Notes: generated from the sequence alone by a model not told the origin. Counted from the stretch's first letter, positions 47,421 through 56,299 are shown. The stretch: DNA of 64,000 nt from Chromobacterium haemolyticum DSM 19808 (GCF_000711885.1 NZ_JONK01000027.1:17368-81367); one strand, 5' to 3'. Program-made: numbers and translations.

Positions 47421-48691
47421 AGGCCGCCATCGATGCCAGGCTCCGCCGGCTGGTGGAACACGCCCGCGCCCACTCGCCATTTTTCGCTGAGCTGTACCGC
47501 GCTCTGCCGGAGGATTGGACGCTGAGCGATCTGCCGCTGATCGAGCCGGCGGACTACTGGAGCCGATGCCAGCCGCTGGCGGACTGGCCGGTGCTGAGCG
47601 GCCCGCTGGCGGACGGCCATGTGTTCAAGACCGGCGGCTCCACCAGCGAGGGCAAGCTGTCGGTGTTCCGCCGCGATGAATGGCAGGCCTTCGTGCGCGC
47701 CTTCGGCCAGGGCCTGGGCCGGCAACTGCAGCCCGGCGACCGCGTCGCCAACCTGTTCTTCGCCGGGGATCTCTACACCAGCCTGCTGTTCATCCACGGC
47801 GCGCTGTCGCACTCGCCGGTGCCGGTGGTGGAGTTTCCCTTTACCTGCAATGTCGAGGACGCCGCGCTGGCCGACGCCATCGCCGCGCTGGATATCAATG
47901 TGCTGGCCGGCGTGCCGGTGCAACTGGTGCGCTTCGCCAACTGGCTGCAACAAGCCGGCCGCACGCTGCCCGGCGTGCGCTGCCTGCTCTACGGCGGCGA
48001 AAGCCTGTTCGCTGAACAGCTGGCCCTGCTGAGCCGGGTCTTCCCCAAGGCACGCATCGGCTCCATAGGCTGCGCCAGCGTGGACGCCGGCCTGATCGGC
48101 GCCGCCGGGCCGGATTGCGCCCAGGGCGAACACCGCGTGTTCGACGCGGACACCCTGGTTGAAATCATCGACGAAGCCAGCGGCCTGCCGATCACGGAGC
48201 CGGACCGCAAGGGCCTGCTGGTGGTCAGCAATCTGCAACGGCTGCTGATGCCGGTGATCCGCTACCCCACAGGCGACCTGGCCTGCTGGCGCGAACCGGC
48301 CGGGCGGCCAGAACGCAAGTTCGCGTTGCAAGGGCGCGCCAGCCGCGGCCACCGCGTGCGCGTCTGCACGCTGTCCTTGTTCCCGGACGAGCTGGACCCG
48401 CTGCTGCGGGAGCAGGATGGCGTGCTGGCCTGGCAGTTGCTGGTGGGCCGCCGCGACGGCGTCGACACCCTCAGCCTGCGGGTGGCCAGCGAATACGCGC
48501 CGGCCCCGGCGGCGGAGCCGCTGCGCCAACGGCTGCTGGCGGCGCAGCCGGCCCTGGCCGAACTCTGCAGCCAAGGCCTGCTGCGCCTGGACGCCGCCTA
48601 TTGCGCGCCGGAGGCCATGCTCACCCATCCGCGCTCCGGCAAGCTGATGCGGGTGGTGGACCAGCGCCGCTACGACGAGGTGGCGGCATGA
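47417..48691 (+). CDS. PaaK-like adenylate-forming enzyme
   Basis: A 424-residue single-domain relative of phenylacetate-CoA ligase. The phosphate loop is KTGGSTSEGKLSVF near residue 72; YPTGDLACW is the hinge-type motif; the C-terminus HPRSGKLMRVVDQRR resembles that of the preceding fusion (HPQSGKTPLVLDQRR), so the two ligase units are paralogues. It begins inside the stop of the luxC-like gene and overlaps the GNAT gene, so all are co-translated. Confidence 0.77.
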   Translation: MKAAIDARLRRLVEHARAHSPFFAELYRALPEDWTLSDLPLIEPADYWSRCQPLADWPVLSGPLADGHVFKTGGSTSEGKLSVFRRDEWQAFVRAFGQGLGRQLQPGDRVANLFFAGDLYTSLLFIHGALSHSPVPVVEFPFTCNVEDAALADAIAALDINVLAGVPVQLVRFANWLQQAGRTLPGVRCLLYGGESLFAEQLALLSRVFPKARIGSIGCASVDAGLIGAAGPDCAQGEHRVFDADTLVEIIDEASGLPITEPDRKGLLVVSNLQRLLMPVIRYPTGDLACWREPAGRPERKFALQGRASRGHRVRVCTLSLFPDELDPLLREQDGVLAWQLLVGRRDGVDTLSLRVASEYAPAPAAEPLRQRLLAAQPALAELCSQGLLRLDAAYCAPEAMLTHPRSGKLMRVVDQRRYDEVAA

Positions 48692-49599
48692 GCATAGACA
48701 TTCGCGCTTTCCAGGCGGACGACGCCGCCGGCGTCAGCGCCTTGTTCCGCGCCATCTACGGCGAACACTACGTCTACCCGGACGTCTATCTGCCGTCGAT
48801 GATCCGCCGCCACAACGCCGCCGGCCGCTGGCATTCCGCCGTGGCCGTGCGCGATGGCCGGGTGCTGGGCCACGCCGCGCTGTGGCGCGATCCGCATTGC
48901 CCGGGCAGCGCCGAGCTAGCGCTCAACGTGGTGCACCCGGACGCGCGCGGCCAGGGCCTGGCCACCGCGCTGGGCCGCCTCCTCAGCGCCCAAGGCGTGG
49001 CCCTGGGCCTGAGCATGCTCACCATCAAGCAAGTGTCGTCCCACGGCCAGAGCCAGCGCCTGGCCAAGACCCTGGGCTTCCACACCACCGGCCTGCTGCT
49101 GGACTACGTGGCCTCGCCGTTTGGCCAGCCGCAGCCGGAAAGCATCGTGTTGGGCTGCCTGCCGCTGCAAAGCCGGCCAATTCCGGCGCTGAACTGGCCG
49201 GTGGCGTGGCGGGAATGGCTGACGCCGCTAAGCCGCGCCTTCGGCAGCGCGCCGCCGCCGGCGCAGGCACCGGCCGGCGGCCTCAGCATCGCCAGCCACG
49301 GCCGGCGGCTGGAAGTGGTGCTGGAGGACATCAGCGGCGGCCGGCTGCGGGAAGTGGCGGCGCTGCCGGCCGGGCGCTTGGTCTACGTCAGGCTGGCGCT
49401 GGGGCCGGACGCTCCGCGCGCGGCGCTTGCCTTGCAACAGGCGGGCTTCGTCTGCGGAGGCCTGGTACCCGGTCCGGATGGTAGCTGGCAAGCGCTGCTA
49501 TTGCGCGGACACGGTCAGCAGGAACTGGCGCTGAGCTGTCCCTTGGCTAATCGTCTGCATGAGTTGAGCCGGCAGGAGGCGGCGGCGGTTGCCGCCTGA
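48688..49599 (+). CDS. GNAT-family N-acetyltransferase
   Basis: A 303-residue protein with an N-terminal GNAT domain (~residues 1-150): the acetyl-CoA loop appears as HPDARGQGLATALGRLL. The C-terminal half is of unknown fold. It probably N-acylates an amine intermediate or product of the operon. The ATG overlaps the previous stop (ATGA). Last gene of the operon; it meets a convergent membrane-protein gene 10 bases on. Confidence 0.75.
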   Translation: MSIDIRAFQADDAAGVSALFRAIYGEHYVYPDVYLPSMIRRHNAAGRWHSAVAVRDGRVLGHAALWRDPHCPGSAELALNVVHPDARGQGLATALGRLLSAQGVALGLSMLTIKQVSSHGQSQRLAKTLGFHTTGLLLDYVASPFGQPQPESIVLGCLPLQSRPIPALNWPVAWREWLTPLSRAFGSAPPPAQAPAGGLSIASHGRRLEVVLEDISGGRLREVAALPAGRLVYVRLALGPDAPRAALALQQAGFVCGGLVPGPDGSWQALLLRGHGQQELALSCPLANRLHELSRQEAAAVAA

Positions 49600-49609
49600 G
49601 GCCGACAGT

Positions 49610-50386
49610 TCAGGCACGTGGCCCGAAACGCCGCCGCCGCGCGTCCCGGCGGCGGGTTTTGTCGGCGATGGCCTGCCGCAGCAAGGCCAACTGATAAGCG
49701 CGCCGGTGTAGCACCGCCTTGAGCAGGACCCCACCCAGCAGAAAGCCGGCGACGCCGGCCAACGCCAGCATCAATAGATCATGCCCATTCCAATGGCTGT
49801 ACGGTATGGAGAACTGGAACAGCCGGTTCAAGGCCGAGCCTTGATCGGATAGTTTTTCCCACACAGCCAAGGCGAAGCCGGCGATGGAAAACAGAGCGAG
49901 CTGCTCATGACTGCCGATAAGGGCGCCAATGCGGCTGCCGGCCTGCTCCTGCTTGTCTTGCAGCGCCTGCGCCGCCTGTTCCAGCGCGGACTGCCGGTAA
50001 GGCCGCAATAGCGCCGCCTGGAGCCAGTCATGCTCCAGTTCCTTTAACAAATCGCGCTGAGCCTGGCGGCGAAAACAGAGTATCAAGGCTAGGCCGGGCA
50101 GGCTGTTGACGATGATGGAGAGCAAGGATAGCGCCATGCACAGCAGCGCCAGGATTTGCGCGGTCCAGACGCCAAAGCGGGGCAAGGGCGCAGCAAGGTG
50201 CCATAGGGCCAGAACGAGCAGCGCGGCGAACAAGCCGCCGGATATCATCAAGGCCAGCCGCGCGTAGCGCTCGCAGCCGCGTTCGAAGGAGCTTTGCTTC
50301 TGCTTGGCGCTTATCGGGCGCAGACCGTGCAGCCGTTGCAGCACGGCGTCGGGATCATGCAGCGGGTTGCGATGGGAGACGGTCAT
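49610..50386 (-). CDS. Membrane protein of unknown function
   Basis: About 258 residues with two N-terminal membrane helices (ISGGLFAALLVLALWHL; ILALLCMALSLLSIIVN), a central coiled-coil-prone helix (EQAAQALQDKQEQAG), two further hydrophobic segments (FSIAGFALAVW; LMLALAGVAGFLLGGVLL) and an Arg-rich tail. Not recognised. Start at 50386 (MTVSHRNP) is tentative; no clear ribosome-binding site. Convergent with the GNAT gene. Confidence 0.5.
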   Translation of the reverse strand: MTVSHRNPLHDPDAVLQRLHGLRPISAKQKQSSFERGCERYARLALMISGGLFAALLVLALWHLAAPLPRFGVWTAQILALLCMALSLLSIIVNSLPGLALILCFRRQAQRDLLKELEHDWLQAALLRPYRQSALEQAAQALQDKQEQAGSRIGALIGSHEQLALFSIAGFALAVWEKLSDQGSALNRLFQFSIPYSHWNGHDLLMLALAGVAGFLLGGVLLKAVLHRRAYQLALLRQAIADKTRRRDARRRRFGPRA

Positions 50387-50577
50387 GAGGGAGTCGATGG
50401 CGGCCAAAACCCGGCATCGTAATCCAAACGGCATGCTGCGTCAGCGGCTTGCGCTCAAGTTTTATCGGCAAAGCCGTAGCCGCCGTCCCATGATGAAGAG
50501 CGTGGATGTTAAGCACGCAAGCATTGAAAGTTATTGGTGTAAAATGAATTAATAAATACAATCAATTCCAGTCCTTC

Positions 50578-51501
50578 ATGAATATCTCTCTCCGCCACCT
50601 GCGCGCCTTCTCGGCCGTTGCCGAAGCCGAAAGCTTCACCGCCGCCGCCCGCCAGTTGTTTCTGACGCAATCCACGCTGACCAAGACCATACGCGAGCTG
50701 GAGCAGGAGATTGGGCTGACGCTGTTTGAGCGCACCACCCGCAAAGTGGCGCTCACCACTCAGGGCAACGCCTTTCTGCCGGTGGCCCGCCGGCTGCTGA
50801 ACGACTTTGAACTGCTGCTGTCCGATCTGCGCGAAAAATCCGCTGGCAGCAGCGGCAGCGTCTACGTGGCCAGCGGCATGGCCTTTGCGTCCAGCGTGCT
50901 GCCGTAGGTGCTCAAACGGCTGAGAAGAGACTACCCGTGCATCCATGTGCGCTTGTTGGACGATACCAGCGGTGGCGTGGTGCGCCGCATCGAATCCGGG
51001 GAAGTGGACATCGGCATCGGCTCTTATGTGGGCGCGGCCGGAGACAAGCTGGATAAGCGCAAGCTGCTGTCCGCCCGGCTGGGGGTGATGTTTCCGCCGG
51101 GCTTCGAGCCCCCGGCGGGACCGCTCAACTGCCAATCCTTGCGACAATGGCCCTTGCTGCAGGACGAGAGCGACACCAGCATCATGTCCGCGTTGGAGCG
51201 CAGCCAGCCTGAGTTTTGGCAACAGGTGTCCAGCAAGATCACCGTCACCAATCTGGACATGCAGTTTTGCCTGATCCGCGCCGGGGTGGGCGCTTGCGTG
51301 CTGTCGGCGCTGGCGGCCTCCCACCCGTCGGCGCGGGATCTGCCTTACCGCTTGTTTGAGGCGGCCGAGTTGCGGCGGGATGTCCACGTGTTCACCCGCC
51401 GCGGCGTGCCGCTATCGCCGGCCGCTTTCACCTTTTTGCAGGTGCTGGATGAAACACTGCCGGCTATCGACTTTCATCCCGGAGTGACATTGGCGGCGTA
51501 G
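50578..51501 (+). pseudogene. LysR-family regulator interrupted by an in-frame TAG
   Basis: The N-terminal helix-turn-helix (LRAFSAVAEAESFTAAARQL; QSTLTKTIRELEQ) and the C-terminal effector domain are in one frame but split by TAG at 50905-50907, between SGMAFASSVLP and VLKRLRRDYP. The total length (~307 residues) is normal for LysR. CAG to TAG is a one-base explanation. The first fragment would be a DNA-binding domain alone. It lies at the edge of the integrated element; target genes unknown. Confidence 0.82.
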
Positions 51502-52374
51502 CGGTGGCTGTTGGCGCTGGTTTCAATACAGAATGTTTTAAATTGACTTAACACATTGAAAATAAATGAATTATCTGTTGAAATTCTGAAATCGTGTACC
51601 TATCCGTGTACCTAAAAATTAATGTGCCTGCCAATGATCGGCATTTTCCGTAGCGACTACGATGCCATATCAATCGGAAGCGACCCGATGATGTACTGCC
51701 GATGATCCGAAAAGTGCAATCTTAATAATTGGTCCAGGGACAGTTTAGTCATTACATTTTTGGACAAGGCTCAGTCTGATTGAACTCAAGGAGGCTGGAA
51801 TGTAGGTAGCTTTTTACGGAATCGAATTGGTGGTTTAATGAATTGAATTTATTTGCTTTTTTATTTCGTCGCTTATCCATCGCTCCGACAGGAATATAAT
51901 ATGTATCATAAATATTTGTTTTCAAATGAAATTTGAAAATCAATTTTTCAAGATGCCCCCGCTAGTGCCCCCGCTCTGTCAATGCTGGTGACTTTTTGGC
52001 TCCGCCCCCGAGATAGTTACCAAGAATGTGATGCCGGGTTACAGACCATTCTAAATTCTTTATCGATGAGACGTTAAAATCATCATTATTAGTTGCCTGT
52101 AAAATTTACGACTAATGAGAAATTTATTGAAAACATACTCGGCTTCATACTTGGTTATGTTGTTTTAACTTGATAAAGCTATCAAGTCTAGCTAGCTAAT
52201 ACATAGGTTAAATGATGTTTTTTGATAGATTTTTGCTATGTATTTCCATTATAGATTGATTTGTTTGATTTCTGCGTATGATAATGGTTGTTGTTTCTAT
52301 TTAAGAAAATTTTCCCAGTGTCCCATCAAAATTGTGGCAAAATTATACCATTTGGGTAAAAAATTACTTGCGAA
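51502..52374. other. AT-rich left flank of the element, possible attachment region
   Basis: About 870 bases of AT-rich sequence without a convincing gene. GTGTACCT occurs twice within 19 bases (51594-51612), like the short repeats found near attachment sites of P4-type integrases. CCCCCGCTAGTGCCCCCGCT near 51955 is another short direct repeat. A promoter for the cargo module should lie just upstream of 52375. Confidence 0.35.
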
Positions 52375-52833
52375 ATGATACCCCAGTTGATTGAGGTAAG
52401 TGATGCACCATGGAAGGTACTACCACCAGGCATCCACACAGCGACCTTACAAGAAATAGAGAATTTCTTTGCAATTAATAATGAAAGAAGAGCTATTTTT
52501 AATGGTTTATATGCTGCAGCAAAAGCATTGGCCGATGCAGGATGTCAGAAGCTATACATAGATGGTAGTTATGTAACAGGGAAACCAATACCAGGAGACT
52601 TTGATGGCTGTTGGGTGCCCGATGGGGTTGACCCAAATAAATTAGATCCTGTATTACTTGATTTCGGGTGTGGGCGTAAAAATCAAAAATCTAAATACTT
52701 AGGTGAGCTGTTTATTGAGGGAATTGAAGGGCAGTCTGGGTTGCCATTTTCTACATTCTTTCAAAGAGAAAAGCATTCCGGAAAACAAAAGGGTATTTTG
52801 ACGGTCGATTTGCAAAATGAACAGTTTCTCTGA
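52375..52833 (+). CDS. DUF6932 family protein (nucleotidyltransferase-like)
   Basis: A 152-residue protein with VLPPGIHTATLQEIENFF, LYIDGSYVTGKPIPGDFDGCW and LDPVLLDFGCGRKNQKSKYLG, the conserved blocks of DUF6932, a minimal nucleotidyltransferase-like family in which the D-G-S and D-F-D acids may bind metal. AT-rich codon use differs sharply from the chromosome. First gene of the cargo module, 17 bases before the HTH-ImmA gene. A toxin- or defence-like role is inferred from context only. Confidence 0.7.
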   Translation: MIPQLIEVSDAPWKVLPPGIHTATLQEIENFFAINNERRAIFNGLYAAAKALADAGCQKLYIDGSYVTGKPIPGDFDGCWVPDGVDPNKLDPVLLDFGCGRKNQKSKYLGELFIEGIEGQSGLPFSTFFQREKHSGKQKGILTVDLQNEQFL

Positions 52834-52850
52834 GGCGAGGGAGGTGGTAA

Positions 52851-54119
52851 ATGATATGCACCGATCTTGAATATGCTACAACACTCGCTGAGTATAAAAA
52901 ATTATGTGATGCACTTGCGGCACTGGGTGAAGTAGATAGTGCAAACTGGATATCCACCGCTCAACGTGACGCACTAAGTTCTCAGGTATCCGACCTAGAA
53001 CTGCAAATGGCTGAGTATATAAAACTTAAAGAAGGTGCGCTGCATATTTCAACTTGCTCTGATCTAAATGATTTGCCTCGAATATTGATACAGGCAAGAA
53101 TCTCTCTTGGCTTATCTCAGCTGGAGCTAGCCAATGTAGTTTCCCTACCTCTTAATACTATTAAGAAATATGAAAGCTCTTATTACAAGGGTGTTAGTCT
53201 AAAGAAAATAGTTGAAATTGCCAGTGCATTAAAAATTAAATTTAATGAGGACTGGTCTGGTGTTGACGATAATCATCGAAATTCAATATATACATGGTCC
53301 GAAGAAGGAAATATAAAGTGGGAATTGTTTCCTATTAGGGAAATGATAAAGAAAGGGTGGCTGAAATTAAAAAATAAGCAATCACTCTCGGATGCTGCGA
53401 GGGATTACTTTTCTCATGCAGCTGGATTTGGATATGCTTCAGTTCTACATAGGAAAAAATTTCATGGTAATAGTTTACCAAATGAGTATGCGCTTTTGGC
53501 TTGGCAGGCCCGTGTTTTAGAAAAAGCAAGAACGCTTGTAAGTGCTGGAGGTATCAACGAGTTTGAATTGAATGACTCATGGATTAATGATTTAGTCCGA
53601 CTCTCTATTAAAGAAAATGCGCCTGAGCTAGTAAAATGCTTCCTAGCAAAGCATGGAATTGTTCTTGTAATTGAAGAACATTTGAGCGGAACATATTTAG
53701 ATGGGGCTGCCATGTTGCTGGAAAGTGGCAATCCTATTGTAGCTCTTACACTTAGACATGATAGGCTAGATAATTTTTGGTTTGTTTTAATGCATGAGCT
53801 TGGCCATGTTTTCTTGCATTTACATAATTCTCTTCAGATGGATTTCTTTGATGAAGAAGGAGATGGGGGCTGTGATGATTTAGAAATGGGTGCAGATAAA
53901 TTTGCTTTAAATCATTTAATCCCTGAGCCGGAGTGGGACTTATGCTTGTCTAGGTTCTTAATGACGGAGGAGTCTGTTGTTATAGATGCTGAAAATCTCA
54001 AAATCCACCCAAGCATTATCGCTGGGCGAATTAGAAATGAGTCTTCAAATTATATAATTTTATCCAACCTGGTTGGGCATGGCATGGTTAGAAAATATTT
54101 GAGAAAAAGCGATGATTAA
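52851..54119 (+). CDS. HTH-XRE / ImmA-IrrE metallopeptidase fusion
   Basis: A 422-residue protein. An N-terminal coiled-coil stretch (~1-60) is followed by an XRE helix-turn-helix (ARISLGLSQLELANVVSLPL) and a C-terminal ImmA/IrrE zinc peptidase domain with HELGHVFLH near residue 319. Such fusions act as repressor-cleaving switches or antitoxin-like regulators. A strong GGGAGG precedes the ATG. It overlaps the next gene by eight bases. AT-rich, horizontally acquired appearance. Confidence 0.82.
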   Translation: MICTDLEYATTLAEYKKLCDALAALGEVDSANWISTAQRDALSSQVSDLELQMAEYIKLKEGALHISTCSDLNDLPRILIQARISLGLSQLELANVVSLPLNTIKKYESSYYKGVSLKKIVEIASALKIKFNEDWSGVDDNHRNSIYTWSEEGNIKWELFPIREMIKKGWLKLKNKQSLSDAARDYFSHAAGFGYASVLHRKKFHGNSLPNEYALLAWQARVLEKARTLVSAGGINEFELNDSWINDLVRLSIKENAPELVKCFLAKHGIVLVIEEHLSGTYLDGAAMLLESGNPIVALTLRHDRLDNFWFVLMHELGHVFLHLHNSLQMDFFDEEGDGGCDDLEMGADKFALNHLIPEPEWDLCLSRFLMTEESVVIDAENLKIHPSIIAGRIRNESSNYIILSNLVGHGMVRKYLRKSDD

Positions 54120-55185
54120 GTTAGATCAATACGTTCCTATTTTGAAATGGCAACAAGCTGAGTATCAGGCACTAATGAGATCGAAGCCTGATGTAAAGAA
54201 TGTGCTATTCCCATTATTTGTAATCCCTCCTATTGGCTACGATTTTGAAGAAAAGCGAGCTAAAAAAAACATAAATGAGCATATAGAGCCTATTGGAAAC
54301 CGTATTTTTACAAAATGGGGAAAAAGAAAGGCTCTTCTTGATATTGATAGCAGTTTGGAAAATTTACGGATGGCGAGCGGGCAAAGTGTCATTGGATATT
54401 TATTTCAGGACTTAAGAAGTAAGGAGTGTGAAATTATTCCCGTGGCAAGTCTTGATCGCGGTTATGATTTTGTTGAAGACATAAGTGAAATAATCAAAAT
54501 GGATCGAAGAGGGCTGGCTCTAAGAATTAAGCTTGACGATCTTATGCAGGCCAATATTAACGATAGAATAAATGCAATACTTAAATTTTTAGATGTCACT
54601 CCCAAAAACGTTGACTTTATACTAGATCTGAGGCGCCCAGAAAAATTTGAACCATATGATGTATTTTGCAAAGCACTAGTATCAGCCATTCGGCGCGTTG
54701 TTGCCATTAAAGATTTTCGATCCTTTGTTGTATCAAGTTTGTCACTTGATATGAGTTCAATTAAAAAGCCTGGTGGGTTTGTAATTAGGCATGAATGGAT
54801 TTTTTATAAAAAACTTATAGAGTACATGTCTACAATAAGAATTCCAACTTATAGCGATTATACTATTGAGTATCCCGAATTTATTGAACAAGACATGAGA
54901 CTTTTGAATCCAGCAGGAAAAATAATCTATTCTACAGATGACTCTTGGCTTATTCCAAAAGGTGGGGCGTTTCGTGGAGGGGAGACGCAAATGAAGGGGC
55001 ATTGTGAAAAAATTGTTAAGTCTGGTCATTATTCCGGCCATGAGTATTCGGACGGTGACTCCAGAATATATAAAACCGCAGCCGGTTTAGATAACAATGG
55101 AAACCTTGGTACTTGGAAGCAAGTTGGAATTAGTCATCATTTTCGAAAGGTTGTAGATCAACTCGCCAATCTTCACGTGCTCTAA
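54112..55185 (+). CDS. Beta family protein (phage/defence-island type)
   Basis: A 357-residue protein beginning YVPILKWQQAEYQAL, the hallmark of the beta protein family (Pfam Beta_protein). Predicted alpha/beta barrel-like pattern with VDFILDLRRP in the middle and SDYTIEYPEF later. Biochemical function unknown; the family is found in phages and mobile islands, often with ImmA/IrrE proteins. Start overlaps the upstream stop; 3' end overlaps the convergent sce7726-type gene by 56 bases. Confidence 0.72.
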   Translation: MIKLDQYVPILKWQQAEYQALMRSKPDVKNVLFPLFVIPPIGYDFEEKRAKKNINEHIEPIGNRIFTKWGKRKALLDIDSSLENLRMASGQSVIGYLFQDLRSKECEIIPVASLDRGYDFVEDISEIIKMDRRGLALRIKLDDLMQANINDRINAILKFLDVTPKNVDFILDLRRPEKFEPYDVFCKALVSAIRRVVAIKDFRSFVVSSLSLDMSSIKKPGGFVIRHEWIFYKKLIEYMSTIRIPTYSDYTIEYPEFIEQDMRLLNPAGKIIYSTDDSWLIPKGGAFRGGETQMKGHCEKIVKSGHYSGHEYSDGDSRIYKTAAGLDNNGNLGTWKQVGISHHFRKVVDQLANLHVL

Positions 55186-55750
55186 AATATAACTTTATAT
55201 TTGAGACTAATTCATTAATTGTAAGTAAATCTACTAACTTTAAATACAGTGACTTTCTTGCTCCAGAAAGGTCATGCCCATTTATTCCGTTATTTTTTAA
55301 AATTTGAAGTGTTTCGTTTCGCCAGAGTAAGTGTGCGATAGAAAACGCATCTGCAGATGGGTTTAACAATGCCCTGCGGATGGTTTTGAATGTTATTCCT
55401 CCTCGCGGGCCTTTTATAGCTAGAGTAACTCCACACCAAACTGGTGTGTTATTTAATATCTCGGCCAGATGGTTTTCCGCCGTAACAATTGTTAATTTTT
55501 GCAAGCTTTTTTTATACTCATTTAATTGCCCGGAGAGCCTTGCTAGTGTATCTTTTGAACTTTTTATTTCATATCCATGTATGTGTTTATCTAACACAGC
55601 TACATCTATTCTGTTTCTGCCATGAGCAAGGCCTAATTCGTTTATGATTAGGGTGTCATTTCCTTTTTGATGATTTTTTATTATTTTTTTGTGCAATGCC
55701 GAACGTATTTCCATGTCTGCAGTGCTGCTATCTATTTTTGTTTTTCTCAT
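55130..55750 (-). CDS. sce7726-family protein (PD-(D/E)XK nuclease-like)
   Basis: A 206-residue protein with RNRIDVAVLDKHIHGYEIKS, where the D and E-x-K spacing (IDVAVL...GYEIKSSKDTLARL) is that of PD-(D/E)XK nucleases. The family is known from mobile elements; activity is inferred. It faces the three plus-strand cargo genes and overlaps the beta gene by 56 bases, an arrangement that suggests a unit inherited as a block. AT-rich. Confidence 0.72.
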   Translation of the reverse strand: MRKTKIDSSTADMEIRSALHKKIIKNHQKGNDTLIINELGLAHGRNRIDVAVLDKHIHGYEIKSSKDTLARLSGQLNEYKKSLQKLTIVTAENHLAEILNNTPVWCGVTLAIKGPRGGITFKTIRRALLNPSADAFSIAHLLWRNETLQILKNNGINGHDLSGARKSLYLKLVDLLTINELVSNIKLYFRAREDWRVDLQPFENDD

Positions 55751-55844
55751 AACCTAATCTTGAATTTGCTTAATATAAATTTGTGCTTGCAATGTAAGTT
55801 GAGTAATTTGATTTAGTGGCGAAAGTCTTAAATTCTTAGCAATC

Positions 55845-55864
55845 TGTATACAGATCAGTATACA
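55845..55864. promoter_or_regulatory. Palindromic operator-like site
   Basis: TGTATAC-AGATCA-GTATACA is a perfect seven-base inverted repeat in the gap between the cargo module and the replication region, upstream of a small putative gene at 55910. It looks like a repressor binding site; no specific protein can be assigned. Confidence 0.5.
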
Positions 55865-55909
55865 ACGCAATCAGAAATTTTACTTACTGCAACGAGAGGA
55901 GGACCTCTT

Positions 55910-56113
55910 GTGACTCTTAAAGTTGCTGGTTTAGCTTTCGGCTCTGTACTCAGCGATGAAGTCCAGAAAGTCAGGATGTCGATGTATGGCTGTTCCAACT
56001 GCTTAACTTTTTCTCACATATGTAGCAAAAACCGCTGCCAACGCTGCCAACACTGCCAACTCGTCTGTAAGTTGCTGATTGGTATGATGTTAGTTGTTGG
56101 CAGTGGCGACTAA
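55910..56113 (+). CDS. Possible small protein with hairpin-enclosed ribosome-binding site
   Basis: A 67-codon frame starting GTG. AGGAGG lies seven bases upstream and is enclosed in the palindrome AGAGG-AGGA-CCTCT (55895-55908), which could hide it. The second half runs through the iteron array and is Cys-rich (NRCQRCQHCQLVC), so it may be only partly real. No homologue recognised. Confidence 0.25.
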   Translation: MTLKVAGLAFGSVLSDEVQKVRMSMYGCSNCLTFSHICSKNRCQRCQHCQLVCKLLIGMMLVVGSGD

Positions 56114-56268
56114 AGCACTGCCAACTGGCCGGGGCAAACTGCCAACTGGGCGGGATGGGGCGGAGGAACTGCCAATTGACTGCCAACACTGCCAACTCAC
56201 TGCCAACAGAAAAAGCTATATAAGTCAGTCTATTGGAGAGGTGTTGGCAGAGTTGGCAGTGTTGGCAG
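56035..56268. repeat. Iteron array, candidate replication origin of the satellite
   Basis: Thirteen copies of CTGCCAAC or its complement (one variant CTGCCAAT) occur in 234 bases. Plus-orientation copies start at 56035, 56044, 56053, 56118, 56139, 56169, 56180, 56189 and 56200; inverted copies at 56096, 56243, 56252 and 56261. Runs with nine-base spacing face each other across an AT-rich centre near 56210-56230. It lies directly beside the DUF927 helicase and primase genes, as expected of a P4-like origin. Confidence 0.75.
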
Positions 56269-56299
56269 TGGGTTTGGCCTCACGTGAGAGATTTTGCGC

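Noticed and set aside
43871..48691. Bioluminescence (lux) operon
   Set aside because: LuxE- and LuxC-like genes are present but there are no luciferase genes (luxA, luxB), and the LuxC is fused to another ligase.
51502..52374. tRNA gene as attachment site at the left edge
   Set aside because: No cloverleaf-like sequence or T-loop consensus could be found in this stretch.
56035..56268. CRISPR array
   Set aside because: The repeats are only eight to nine bases, occur in both orientations, have no uniform spacers and no cas genes are nearby.
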